From: a virus
Direction: 5' to 3' (one strand)
DNA length: 64,000 nucleotides
Virus record (IMG/VR): IMGVR_UViG_3300047200_000500
Location: 62,001-126,000 of that record
Positions within the stretch are counted from its first letter, which is position 1. Each line of letters opens with the position of its first letter. Below, piece by piece: positions 9,301 through 17,289 of this stretch. The notes under the pieces are model-generated. The model did not search any database, was not told the origin of the DNA, and was given only the letters and a program-made list of their open reading frames with translations. Made by a program: the position numbers and the translations under genes.

Positions 9301-9758
9301 ATTTGGAATCTCTTATGTATGATTCTATCATTAGTGATAGAGACTTAATAAAGAAATACCCTGGCGATATTCATGACCATAGAGTTGTTGATTTGTTCGC
9401 TGGCGGCAACTGGTTCATTGGCTATGGATATTTCTCAACAATAGGTGGAATGTATACCGTAGCCGCTTGTCATGAGATATATTATAATATAACTGGAAGT
9501 GTTGTTGGGTACTCTGGAGATGGATCTGGATTAACGGTTTCATTTTATGATAAAATAACATCAGATCTCTTATTCTCAGTTACAACAGTAATTGGTGGAA
9601 CATTTTCAGCAGTTTGGTATGATAACACAAGAGACATTGTATGTGATGTATACGATACTGGCTTAAATAAATATGCAAAAAGTCCACCTGGATTAGCTGG
9701 AGTTGCACCATTTGTTTGTAATTTGAACAGCGGCACTACTTCGTATGCATTTTTATAA
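6366..9758 (+). CDS. Large tail fibre / adhesin with repeated EYWNGS modules
   Basis: A 1130-residue Ser/Thr/Asn-rich protein. Three copies of a module are visible with the core EYWNGS-x-WT at about residues 102, 259 and 477, each followed downstream by a hydrophobic Tyr-(Phe/Ile)-(Ile)-Arg segment such as YWIRYRVT. The spacing of about 160-220 residues suggests repeated beta-sandwich domains of carbohydrate-binding type. The C-terminal third differs, with Cys pairs (EDCCSVG, PSCAYTCGYF). No signal peptide or chaperone domain was seen. Position in the fibre cluster indicates a tail-fibre or baseplate-attached adhesin. Confidence 0.72.
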   Translation: MPDFKTLVYSLTKDASLGNFQFLSSSNTASDILLNNGANWSNQTANITPQSSVAVNILNIAGINYGAVGAVWYFGSTAKFDTLDIQFSNNTSTNATRTTTWEYWNGSVWTVMDQTGSTARVTASTGAFAISNATIIQLKFHPDIYNNWLTTTVNGGSALYYIRCTIGVAAFTTAAFSNISIWDHYTNFGFNNFDKVYTTVDDVAFTDVTLVARSTTTGAFTFISNTTNARFYIGLDSDNLSGFRVTLSTAGTTGTGIYEYWNGSTWTALSYEWFGLLTTGNADLVNLKTTSSGFIIFKGSPAGWVTSAVDGVTKYWIRYRVTLAYVTQPIFSSLIAFKDRTLTRTVYIPETSNRSFKSVFAKIHFYNPLTTSLGRFIIQGRLGSGSYIPATIGTSNAPTGTFSSVDGKLFSTTSNDAVFTDETSDASTSGGNDVTVTNTVNSNIYFGFPNDVKWKNNVISLAITPNNLFDGGVVIWEYWNGSSWTAFTPIVVNADISLNQKANTVINVQIPLISNWVSNTVNSFTGYFIRRRITTIYSTATTWSRVSFNLPITNETQWTNTGENNSNGLLVDLTSLFTSQFSGVSQQLDLKVAMESVNGILGDFPIMSGELYITYAADNQITRIKTVIIPLDSSASVLTGTLTSIGSNQIPQLSTYLPEALKTIRNFYIVFTGEDCCSVGLSTEFAMRLDSDAARYTWGQFSSGLTGNLVKYIFTKDDIATGSTHDIQMAITARNTSVKNWQMYAVVTYEYDSFATERVINSLMLPFETSSTFLSQDNPLLPEKVRKSFYIQEPGIIDNERIGCYLSFTDLANPFLNIKEMNEANFTAVSWIAPSTTCGGFRYSWRLPSQNLSRGLNTIGVDMYGNAKASAEPSCAYTCGYFLVNYRSDIATTGIESHNKMIMCMAAVQNMNIRANRGNNNLTNPFTNWFLNDFGLIGEFYQVTNPNTSVSIDNRFSIENTVNTLNTRAILGIGGGLQDLESLMYDSIISDRDLIKKYPGDIHDHRVVDLFAGGNWFIGYGYFSTIGGMYTVAACHEIYYNITGSVVGYSGDGSGLTVSFYDKITSDLLFSVTTVIGGTFSAVWYDNTRDIVCDVYDTGLNKYAKSPPGLAGVAPFVCNLNSGTTSYAFL

Positions 9759-9790
9759 AATGCTCAATCCACACTAATAAAATTTAATTT

Positions 9791-10204
9791 ATGGCGGTAA
9801 TTATTAAAAATAAGCTTTTAGTTATAGGGAATAATGTATTAGTCCCAGGCCATGAACCATTGTCTGAACAAACAACCAACAATTTAACTATAGCATTACA
9901 AGGTATCAATTCTTTTCTTCCAACTAGTGTTGCTTTGAATTTAATTCCAGGATCTAGAGTGGTAAAAGATCAGCTTAATTTTGGAACATATGGAAGTGGG
10001 AAATATTTTGAATTGCCTAGTGGCCCACCACCTGATGGTTCATGTCCAACAAAATGCATAGAAGATTGGTACAAAATTTTAAGAGATGCAGCTAGAATTG
10101 CCACTAGTGAATATAATGGATCAGATGAATGTGATTCATATAATACAGATTCGTGTGATACTAATGACTATTTTGCTGACTTAGATCCAGCGAAGAGGCC
10201 ATAA
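9791..10204 (+). CDS. Hypothetical virion-cluster protein
   Basis: A 137-residue protein. The N-terminal part is hydrophobic (IIKNKLLVIGNNVLVPG), and the C-terminal part carries five Cys in an acidic context (SCPTKCIEDWY, then DECDSYNTDSCDT). No recognised domain. Its stop overlaps the next ATG (TAATG), so it is coupled to the possible gp14-like gene. The neck/tail-completion context suggests an assembly or structural role, not proven. Confidence 0.6.
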   Translation: MAVIIKNKLLVIGNNVLVPGHEPLSEQTTNNLTIALQGINSFLPTSVALNLIPGSRVVKDQLNFGTYGSGKYFELPSGPPPDGSCPTKCIEDWYKILRDAARIATSEYNGSDECDSYNTDSCDTNDYFADLDPAKRP

Positions 10205-10815
10205 TGCCAAACAGCAGATTTGATTTTGATGACGAATTGCAACAAGCATATTCTTCGTTGCAAAATGCTAATGATCATCGTACTGATGCTCAAAAAGATA
10301 ACAGCAAAGTTGCTGTTTATGATCATAGTAATCCAGAAATTGCCAATATGGAAATGGAGGCATTAAATTTGGTTCAAGATTCTGGTGCTCCTACTTTAAT
10401 TTATCTTCGTTCTGATGATACTGGACAGACTGATGAGACTTATAATGAAACATCAAATCCGATTTATTTGCCGCCAGTTTTAGTAAAGGCAATGTATAAA
10501 CCAGAAAGCATTACATTGGTTAAAGTAAAATGGGGAATTGATGCTGATGCAAAGTTTAAAATTCATTATTCGCGTGCATATCTTCTTGGACTGTTTGGAT
10601 CTAGACTGATAAGAAATGGTGATATCATTTCTGTACCTCATAATACTCTTATACAAACACAGGCTACTGAATTTTTAGAAGGGAAAATCAATCGTCTTGA
10701 TAAATTTAGAGTTGTGCATGCTCAAGATACTGGAAATTTTAATTTTAGATGGTTATATTGGACTTGCGATGTTGAGCCATTAAGTGGCGATATTGCAATA
10801 AGGCCATCAACTTAA
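10204..10815 (+). CDS. Possible neck / head-closure protein gp14-like
   Basis: A 203-residue protein starting MPNSRFDFDDELQQAY. The layout loosely matches T4 gp14: an acidic N-terminus, a segment ending in IYLRSDD (T4: a Tyr-Val-Pro-Arg-Glu segment), then GDIISVPHNTL (T4: GDLIYFPMDNSL) and a final beta-rich part. T4 gp14 works with gp13 at the neck. The order gp13, fibres, this gene, gp15, gp18 is compatible. Similarity is weak and judged by eye. Coupled by TAATG on both sides. Confidence 0.45.
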   Translation: MPNSRFDFDDELQQAYSSLQNANDHRTDAQKDNSKVAVYDHSNPEIANMEMEALNLVQDSGAPTLIYLRSDDTGQTDETYNETSNPIYLPPVLVKAMYKPESITLVKVKWGIDADAKFKIHYSRAYLLGLFGSRLIRNGDIISVPHNTLIQTQATEFLEGKINRLDKFRVVHAQDTGNFNFRWLYWTCDVEPLSGDIAIRPST

Positions 10816-11069
10816 TGTCCACAACATCAAACTGGAATGATGTTAGGCAGGGTGTCATCAATGCGATGGCTTCTCATCAAAATAATTTTAAAACCAAAGC
10901 TTTAGCTAGTGTAAAAAACAAGCTTGATGCAAAGGGTATTAATTCGTCTGTAAATGGTAATTCGGTTGAAGCAACGGCTTCTTCTGCTGCTGAATATGGT
11001 ATTGGTAAGGTTTATTTTGATGAGGTGTTCAAAGATATTAATAACCAATCATGGGTTGATAGCATATGA
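10815..11069 (+). CDS. Hypothetical small protein
   Basis: An 84-residue protein (MSTTSNWNDVRQG) with a predicted basic helix (KTKALASVKNKLDAKG) and an acidic C-terminus. Both junctions are overlaps: TAATG with the upstream gene and ATGA with gp15. Its position between a possible gp14 and gp15 suggests a head-tail connection role. No domain recognised. Confidence 0.55.
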   Translation: MSTTSNWNDVRQGVINAMASHQNNFKTKALASVKNKLDAKGINSSVNGNSVEATASSAAEYGIGKVYFDEVFKDINNQSWVDSI

Positions 11070-11992
11070 CTATTCATCAGTTTAATTTTAATCAAGGCCA
11101 AGAAAAGTTGGATCAATTTATACCAATTACTTCAAATAATGAAAATGAATCAACTAAACCACTTGGTTCTCCTGTTGGTAATGATGACAGAGATGATCTA
11201 TACTATGGTAAAGACGAACCTCAATTAGCTAGTAATTTTGTAGATGACCCTATTGATATAAACTTTGTTGAAGAAGTAAGAGAATTAAATGAACCAGGAT
11301 TTCATTTTATTGATGCCGCAATTAAAAATTATTTTAGTGGTATAAGAATACCAGTTAATAAAGGAACAGAAAAGTATAGAATGATGGGTGTCAAAATTTC
11401 TGGTGGAGAAGCGTCAACATTAATAATGTCTGATAAGGATATAAGGGGTGGAAGATTATCATTACCTATAATGTCCATCACTAGAACTGGAGAAAATCCA
11501 GATCCAAAAAGATATTCTCCTGCTCTTCTTCCTATTAATAGAAGATATCGCAATAATGGAAGAAGAGTGGAATTAATATATAGACCAGTCCCTTATTTGC
11601 TTGATTATGCATTAGAAATTTGGACAGAATTTAAAAGCGATGCTGAACACGCTATTTATTCGATACATTCAAGATTTAATCCATTAGCGTCATTTCATTT
11701 AAATGACGCAACTGGAACTACTTTCGAATTAATAATGAAATTGATGAGCAGTTCTGATAGTAGTGACTTGGAAGCAGATTCGACTACTCATGCTAAAATA
11801 AAAAAGACAATCAATATTCAAGTAGAAGGTTGGGTACCGTTACCAACCAAAATTGTTCCAACTATTCTTTCTAATCCTATTTCGATTAAAGAAGGAATTG
11901 GCATACTGGGCGGCAATAACCTAACATTGTCAAATGATGGCCAAATTCGATATGGTGGTGAAACGTACTTAGTAGAAAGAGACAAAGGATAA
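11066..11992 (+). CDS. 15: Tail terminator / sheath stabiliser gp15-like
   Basis: A 308-residue protein. The middle matches the T4 gp15 plan (272 residues): LSLPIMSITRTGENPDPKRY, then a basic segment, PVPYLLDYALEIWTEFKSDA, and a segment ending RFNPLASF, where the T4 family has P-Y-x-L/F-x-Y-x-L-x-I-x-x-K and F-T-P. gp15 caps the tail tube and sheath and binds the neck. The Asn/Asp-rich N-terminal 80 residues look like an added flexible arm. It lies upstream of gp18 and gp19, the T4-like order. Confidence 0.65.
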   Translation: MTIHQFNFNQGQEKLDQFIPITSNNENESTKPLGSPVGNDDRDDLYYGKDEPQLASNFVDDPIDINFVEEVRELNEPGFHFIDAAIKNYFSGIRIPVNKGTEKYRMMGVKISGGEASTLIMSDKDIRGGRLSLPIMSITRTGENPDPKRYSPALLPINRRYRNNGRRVELIYRPVPYLLDYALEIWTEFKSDAEHAIYSIHSRFNPLASFHLNDATGTTFELIMKLMSSSDSSDLEADSTTHAKIKKTINIQVEGWVPLPTKIVPTILSNPISIKEGIGILGGNNLTLSNDGQIRYGGETYLVERDKG

Positions 11993-11995
11993 AAG

Positions 11996-12394
11996 ATGAC
12001 TGACATGGCAACTCCTACTAAAAATCCTCTTTCTATTAGAGAAATTCGTAAGATTAAGAATGATAAACGTCAATTAGAAGTTGATAAATTGAGAATATAT
12101 AATATAACAAGATTACAAACTATAAATATCCAGATGTATGGCAAGACTTCCAGGTTGGTTCCATATCAGCAGTCAATACAAATTGCTCCGGGACGCCATG
12201 TTGATATTCCAACATCAAGACTGATGAATGAACAAATAACAAATTTAAGAAGAAGTGGTTTTATTCGTACAGTTAAAGTAAATTCTAAAGATCAAAAGAT
12301 TGAATTAAAGAATGATAGTGATAACAAAGAGGCTTTATCTAATATTCCAGATAAAGTAAAACCAAATAAGTTAAAGAATAATAAGAAGTCATAA
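11996..12394 (+). CDS. Hypothetical basic protein before the sheath gene
   Basis: A 132-residue Lys/Arg-rich protein (SIREIRKIKNDKRQLEVDK), ending with a low-complexity Lys/Asn tail. The middle is beta-like (NIQMYGKTSRLVPYQQSI). It starts 4 bp after gp15 and is followed by a hairpin terminator, so it closes the gp15 transcription unit. No known domain. Confidence 0.6.
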   Translation: MTDMATPTKNPLSIREIRKIKNDKRQLEVDKLRIYNITRLQTINIQMYGKTSRLVPYQQSIQIAPGRHVDIPTSRLMNEQITNLRRSGFIRTVKVNSKDQKIELKNDSDNKEALSNIPDKVKPNKLKNNKKS

Positions 12395-12417
12395 ATAATC
12401 TTGTTAAAGCTTTAAGT

Positions 12418-12451
12418 GCAGCCCTGGCAATAACCAGGGCTGTGTCGTTTG
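12418..12451 (+). terminator. Rho-independent terminator before the sheath gene
   Basis: AGCCCTGG at 12420-12427 pairs perfectly with CCAGGGCT at 12434-12441 around the loop CAATAA, extendable by a C-G and a G-U pair. The downstream T-rich part (GTCGTTT) is short. It separates the neck genes from the highly expressed sheath/tube genes. Confidence 0.75.
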
Positions 12452-12519
12452 TAATGTTCTCTGACAAAAATATTCATGGCAAAGATACATTAACTTAATC
12501 AGACCAACCGGAGTAAATA

Positions 12520-15459
12520 ATGGCTACCTTCCTCTCGCCTGCCGTTTTCGTAAATGAGATTGATCTCTCAGCTTTACCGGCTGGTTCATCGGGGATAATC
12601 CCAGCTTTTCTTGGCACTGCAAGCAAGGGAATTTTAAATAAAGTTTATTCAATATCGAATGCTCAGCAATATATTGATACATTTGGTAATCCATTTCCAG
12701 AAAGTTTCCTTGGTTATGCAGTTTTGGCCTACATGGAAGAAGGCAACCTCGCCTATGTAATGCGTGTTGGTGTTGAATGTGAAGATGGCCAACCCCAAGA
12801 ACTTTCCAGTGTTTGCATTGATACATCTGGAAATTTTGGTCATGGATGGGGACGCATACCACTCTTTAGCGGTATAGATTTTGGCAGAATCAATACTAGA
12901 ACTGCTGGTACTAATGGCTGGTCATTCCATGATGCATCTGTTACATTCGTTGAATTTAATGATGCAGTAGTTGATGTTGGTACTGCTGGTCCAACCTCAG
13001 CTTCATTGACATTCGTTGGCTCTGATTATGTCGGGTCAACAGATGACAGCTTTTTACTTTTAATCACTGGTAAACCAACTGTTACTGGTGGGGCACCAAT
13101 AAATGGTGCCACTTATGTAATCATCAGAGCTTCTGATGGTGCCACAGTGGCAAATGGCACTTTAACAGAAAGTGTTACTCCTGGAACTAGTGATAATATT
13201 CTTGTTGTTGATGGCGTAGTAGCTCAGATTGTCATGGGTTCTGCTGGCCCATATCAGACTCTTGATATTAACGATAGTTTCAGATTCTCAGTTGTACCAA
13301 ACAATCGTAATTTCTCGGTTCGGATCGATAATGAAAGTCCGTTAAATGTCAATGTTCATACAATGCCTATCGCAACATATACCACTGCTGCTAGTCTTGC
13401 GGCTGCGATAAATGCAATAACTGGCATGTCTTCAGAAAATTTCTTAGTTATTGATAATGGTGATGAAAGTGCGACATTACGCACAAAGATTGCTGGCCAG
13501 ATGATCCAATTATGGAATTATGCTGAAGGCACTGAAACCACAGTTGTTCCAAATTACCCTGCAGAAGCTTTTGCCATTGAAATTGGACAAAGTTTATATG
13601 CATTTGATATTCCACGGTCTAATTTAATTGGCACTCAGACTGGGGTGTTTAACATATCCAGTTCCAATAATGTGGTGACGATTGAATTAAACGATACCAG
13701 CATTACTCAGTTCACTGCAACTTTACCAACTGGTCTTGGATTACCACCATCAGTAATAGCATCAGCCATAAATGCTGCTGCAACTATTCTTGGTGATACT
13801 CTAGTTAGATCATATGCTCTTACGATTCCTGGTGGTGATCAAGTACTTGTGATCGAAACGGTTGACGCTCATCGTTTCGGTACTATTAAAATGCTGGCTG
13901 ATGGTTCTCATCCAAAAACTCTTAATTTTGCATCCCAGGTCGGCATCCAATACCCATATACTGAATCATATCGTGGGTTTAGCGATTCTCGTGTAGAATT
14001 ACCTGCTGGTGGTGAGGTTACTCAGCAAGAACCTCTTTCTTGCGAACAATATGCTGGCGGAGATGTAACTAAAGCTGCTCAATGCCAGATCGATAGTGAC
14101 TATTATGGTAATGTGGTTGGATGGTTTGTGGCTCCTTCTCCTGGTACTTGGGTAGCTGGTTACAAGATTAATATCAGCATATTCAAAGGATCAAATGTTC
14201 CAGCTGGCAGATATGAGATTACTTTAAATGATGCCAATGGAATAGTTTTAACAAGACTGCAAAATGTGTCATTTGATAAGCGTGATACTGTCAATTACAT
14301 TGGTGTACTTGTTAACCCAAATGGCCTTGTAGTTGACCAAACCAGTGATGTCGGTGGAAATGAATACCTCCGCTGGATCGATCGTCCAAGTTACCTCAAT
14401 AATGATGTGAATGATCCCAGCACATTTGAGGTTCGTCAACCTGCCCAGATATACAACAAGTCATTTGATGGCCAAGCTAACGGAATTCCGACAGATCCTA
14501 TTTTCTCGACGGAACTTGATCGTGCGATAATTGGTAACCCAGCCGATATGACTGGTATCTATAAATTGGCAAATCCAGAAATGTATGATATCACGTTGAT
14601 GATCACTCCTGGTTTCAGCAGTGGTGCGGTGATCACTACTGCTCTGTCAGTTTGCACCCAGCGTGGTGATTGCTTCTATATAGTTGATTCGCCATTCGGT
14701 CTTACTGCGCAGCAGGTAGTTGATTGGCACAATGGTCTGCTCTTCACTGATCTGCGTGTTGCTCTTGACAGCAGTTATGGCGGCTTATACCACCCATGGA
14801 TCAAGATATTTGACCAATACAATGGTGGCAATATTTGGGTACCACCCTGCGGCCACATTGCTGCGGTCTTTGCTCGTACTGACCGTGTGGCCGAGATGTG
14901 GTTTGCACCTGCTGGTCTGAACCGTGGTCAATTCATTACTGCGCTTGATGTTGAAGTAGAACATCCACGTGGTGATCGCGATCTGATGTATGGTTATGGT
15001 AACGCTGTCAACCCAATCCTTAAATATCCTCAACGCGGAATTTACATCTGGGGCCAGAGAACTCTTCAACGTAAGAATAGTGCTCTCGACCGCATAAATG
15101 TCCGTATGCTCTTGATTGCCATCAAGAAAGCTCTTGCTGGCCCTCAGGGATTACTCAATGAGTACCTCTTCGAGCAGAATGACAGAATCACTCGCCAGTT
15201 AGTCAAAGGTTCAATAGACAATTATATGTCTGATGTTGCTGCTCGTCGTGGTGTGACTGCCTGGAAGACGATCTGTGATGATAGCAATAATACTGCTATA
15301 AGAATAGATCGCAATGAACTCTGGATTGCACTTCTGATGAAGCCCACTCGCGCTATCGAGTTCATTGTTTTAAATGTTGGAATAATGAGAGATGATCAGA
15401 GCTTCGTGGCTGAAGAAGTACTTGCTGCAGTTGGTGTAACAACTGCCGCAGTTGCCTAA
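12520..15459 (+). CDS. 18: Tail sheath protein gp18
   Basis: A 979-residue contractile sheath protein. The N-terminus (MATFLSPAVFVNEIDLS) is the usual sheath arm, and the C-terminal 300 residues carry the conserved core (a QRGIYIWGQRTLQ segment, ALDRINVRMLLIAIKKAL, then FEQND). T4 gp18 is 659 residues; the extra ~320 residues lie in the N-terminal to middle part (about residues 90-560) and are beta-rich, as expected for additional surface domains. Start context has a GGAG Shine-Dalgarno. Codon use is GC-richer toward the 3' end, in line with high expression. It contracts around the tube during injection. Confidence 0.93.
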   Translation: MATFLSPAVFVNEIDLSALPAGSSGIIPAFLGTASKGILNKVYSISNAQQYIDTFGNPFPESFLGYAVLAYMEEGNLAYVMRVGVECEDGQPQELSSVCIDTSGNFGHGWGRIPLFSGIDFGRINTRTAGTNGWSFHDASVTFVEFNDAVVDVGTAGPTSASLTFVGSDYVGSTDDSFLLLITGKPTVTGGAPINGATYVIIRASDGATVANGTLTESVTPGTSDNILVVDGVVAQIVMGSAGPYQTLDINDSFRFSVVPNNRNFSVRIDNESPLNVNVHTMPIATYTTAASLAAAINAITGMSSENFLVIDNGDESATLRTKIAGQMIQLWNYAEGTETTVVPNYPAEAFAIEIGQSLYAFDIPRSNLIGTQTGVFNISSSNNVVTIELNDTSITQFTATLPTGLGLPPSVIASAINAAATILGDTLVRSYALTIPGGDQVLVIETVDAHRFGTIKMLADGSHPKTLNFASQVGIQYPYTESYRGFSDSRVELPAGGEVTQQEPLSCEQYAGGDVTKAAQCQIDSDYYGNVVGWFVAPSPGTWVAGYKINISIFKGSNVPAGRYEITLNDANGIVLTRLQNVSFDKRDTVNYIGVLVNPNGLVVDQTSDVGGNEYLRWIDRPSYLNNDVNDPSTFEVRQPAQIYNKSFDGQANGIPTDPIFSTELDRAIIGNPADMTGIYKLANPEMYDITLMITPGFSSGAVITTALSVCTQRGDCFYIVDSPFGLTAQQVVDWHNGLLFTDLRVALDSSYGGLYHPWIKIFDQYNGGNIWVPPCGHIAAVFARTDRVAEMWFAPAGLNRGQFITALDVEVEHPRGDRDLMYGYGNAVNPILKYPQRGIYIWGQRTLQRKNSALDRINVRMLLIAIKKALAGPQGLLNEYLFEQNDRITRQLVKGSIDNYMSDVAARRGVTAWKTICDDSNNTAIRIDRNELWIALLMKPTRAIEFIVLNVGIMRDDQSFVAEEVLAAVGVTTAAVA

Positions 15460-15498
15460 TTTAACAAGCAAACCTAAGTTATCAACGGAGAAATAAAC

Positions 15499-16014
15499 AT
15501 GCCAGGATTTAAAATAGGCGGCTCAGGTGATCCTGCCGTTTCTACGATTGAATCACATCGTAAGCATCGTTGGCTCTTTTCAGTAATATCTGGCGGATCA
15601 GATGTTACAAAGAAAGAATCAGTATATTTATCAAGTGCTCAACGCCCACATGCTATCATTGATGAAGCGATAATGCACCATGATCAGGAACAGGTCTATT
15701 TTGCTGGTAAACATCATTGGGATCCAATAACATTAGTATTCTATGATGTTTATGGTGAAGGGGAAACCAGTAGCGCTATTTGGAAATGGTTAAACAAGGG
15801 TGTTGATATTAAGAATGCCACTGCTGGTCTTGCTGCTGATTATAAAAAGGATAGCACTCTTGAACTGAATGATGCTAAGGGCACTGCGAATGAGACATGG
15901 AAGATCTATAACAGTTGGGCCATTGATGTAAATTATAATGATCTTGATTACAGCAATAGTGAGATTGCTACTATTGACGTAAGCATGAAATACGACAGAG
16001 CAGTAAGAGAGTAA
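15499..16014 (+). CDS. 19: Tail tube protein gp19
   Basis: A 171-residue tube protein (T4 gp19 is 163). It starts MPGFKIGGSGDPA and contains HRKHRWLFSVI and, near the end, WAIDVNYNDLDYSNSEIATI, typical of the tube beta-barrel. It lies directly downstream of the sheath gene, with an ACGGAGA Shine-Dalgarno. A paralogue with the same MPGFKIG opening is encoded at 56470-56967. The gene ends at a 21-bp tandem repeat that includes part of its stop codon, and then a strong terminator. Confidence 0.92.
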   Translation: MPGFKIGGSGDPAVSTIESHRKHRWLFSVISGGSDVTKKESVYLSSAQRPHAIIDEAIMHHDQEQVYFAGKHHWDPITLVFYDVYGEGETSSAIWKWLNKGVDIKNATAGLAADYKKDSTLELNDAKGTANETWKIYNSWAIDVNYNDLDYSNSEIATIDVSMKYDRAVRE

Positions 16015-16054
16015 CAATATTTAATTAGGTGTTAACAATATTTAATTAGGTGTT
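16013..16054. repeat. 21-bp tandem duplication after the tube gene
   Basis: The 21-bp unit beginning AACAATATTTAATTAGG occurs twice in exact tandem, 16013-16033 and 16034-16054, between the tube stop codon and its terminator. The first copy starts within the TAA. It may be a slippage duplication or part of the 3' untranslated region. Confidence 0.9.
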
Positions 16055-16055
16055 T

Positions 16056-16095
16056 CAATTGAGCCAGCCTTAACGGGCTGGCTCAATTGTTTGTA
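16056..16095 (+). terminator. Strong terminator after sheath-tube genes
   Basis: A perfect 14-bp stem: CAATTGAGCCAGCC (16056-16069) with its complement at 16076-16089 around the loop TTAACG, followed by TTTGTATT. It ends the gp18-gp19 unit. The stem's A/T flanks would also let it work in reverse orientation. Confidence 0.85.
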
Positions 16096-16130
16096 TTCAT
16101 CCATAGAGTAATTATGACAAGGAATTTAAA

Positions 16131-17066
16131 ATGAGTAATGAACTTCCAGATGTTGTAAAAGAGAATGCCGCTAAATCAGCGCAATTAAATCAACCACAAT
16201 ATGATGTGTTAGATGAGATATTGAAGAAATCAGATGATTTTTTCATGCCATGGGAAAATGTTGAACTTCCCAGTAAGGGGATCTATTATAGTAATATGCC
16301 AAAGGGTATCATTAAAGTTAGACCAATGGGTATAGATGTTGATAAAATGATGGCTAATCAGAGAATAGTGCAAAGTGGTGATTTACTTAATAAGATAATT
16401 GAAGCATGTGTACAACTTCCTGATGGCATGACTGTTCAAGATCTTCTTGCTGGTGATCAATTCTTTTTACTTTATTATCTCCGTGGTATAACTCATGGCT
16501 CAGATTATGAGTTTGTTACTGATTGTCCGCATTGTGGGGTTAAGAGCACATATGATTATAATTTAAGTGATTTATCTAAAACTATTAAGGGACCAAATCC
16601 TGAATATCCAGTTGAACCAATGAGCGTTGAATTATCATTTATTAGTGGTAAGATTGGTAAGAAAGTGGAAGCACTTGTCAGATTAGTTAGAGTTAAGGAT
16701 GTTAGTGCAATGTCTAAGGGAAATAATACTGTAATAGATCCGTTAAGAAGAGGAAAAGCCAGAGTACGTGGCCAAGGAGCACCAAAAGTATCAAAACAAG
16801 ATGCTGATGATCTTTATACTAAAAATATATCTATGACTATAGTTGGATTTAGAGTTGACGGGATTGAATTTAAAGATGATAGAAAGTCTCAATTAATAGA
16901 TAAATTGCATCAGAAAGATTCTGCCACTATACGCGAGTTTATTGATTCTGTTACACCTGGTATTGATACTTCTGTTGAAGTAACATGTCAGAATGAAGAA
17001 TGTAAGAAGGATTATAGTATCAGTTTACCGTTTGGTGAGAACTTTTTTCGCCCATCTAAAAAGTGA
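16131..17066 (+). CDS. 26: Baseplate hub assembly protein gp26-like
   Basis: A 311-residue protein of the T4 base plate protein (gp26) type. It has the opening ELPSKGIYYSNMPKGIIKVRPM, a helical middle (DLLAGDQFFLLYYLRGITHGS), a CPHC motif at residues 132-135 and a second Cys pair (CQNEEC, about 288-293) that together suggest a zinc ribbon. T4 gp26 (208 residues) helps assemble the baseplate hub. A small overlapping gene follows, as is common after gp26 in T4-like phages. Start has AAGGAA upstream. Confidence 0.7.
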   Translation: MSNELPDVVKENAAKSAQLNQPQYDVLDEILKKSDDFFMPWENVELPSKGIYYSNMPKGIIKVRPMGIDVDKMMANQRIVQSGDLLNKIIEACVQLPDGMTVQDLLAGDQFFLLYYLRGITHGSDYEFVTDCPHCGVKSTYDYNLSDLSKTIKGPNPEYPVEPMSVELSFISGKIGKKVEALVRLVRVKDVSAMSKGNNTVIDPLRRGKARVRGQGAPKVSKQDADDLYTKNISMTIVGFRVDGIEFKDDRKSQLIDKLHQKDSATIREFIDSVTPGIDTSVEVTCQNEECKKDYSISLPFGENFFRPSKK

Positions 17067-17274
17067 AGCATTAGAGTCTCAATACTGGGCAATTTGGGAA
17101 CATATATTCCTAATGAAGGAATATTGCCATTTTAATTTATTTGAACTTAAAATGATGACAGGCGAAGAAAGAACATGGTATATTAACAGATATAAAGAGG
17201 AACAAGAGAAGAGACAGGCAGAGGAACAAAAGGCACATAAACGCTCATCCCCGCCGAATATTAGGCGGAGATGA
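17035..17274 (+). CDS. Small gene overlapping gp26 (tail-assembly context)
   Basis: The frame is open from ATG 16993 within gp26 to 17274. A GTG at 17035 (or TTG 17032) gives about 79 residues and a shorter overlap. The protein is helical: an aromatic segment (YWAIWEHIFLMKEYCHFNLFEL), a TGEERTWYINRY segment, then a charged tail (EEQEKRQAEEQK). Small genes of this pattern follow gp26 in related phages as I recall. No slippery site in the phase needed for fusion to gp26 was seen. Function unknown. Confidence 0.6.
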   Translation: MRTFFAHLKSEALESQYWAIWEHIFLMKEYCHFNLFELKMMTGEERTWYINRYKEEQEKRQAEEQKAHKRSSPPNIRRR

Positions 17275-17289
17275 TGCAAATATAATAGT

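Noticed and set aside
17030-17070. Programmed frameshift between gp26 and the following small gene
   Set aside because: The downstream gene is in the +1 frame and the end of gp26 (TCT AAA AAG TGA) offers no phased slippery site; ordinary overlapping start is simpler.
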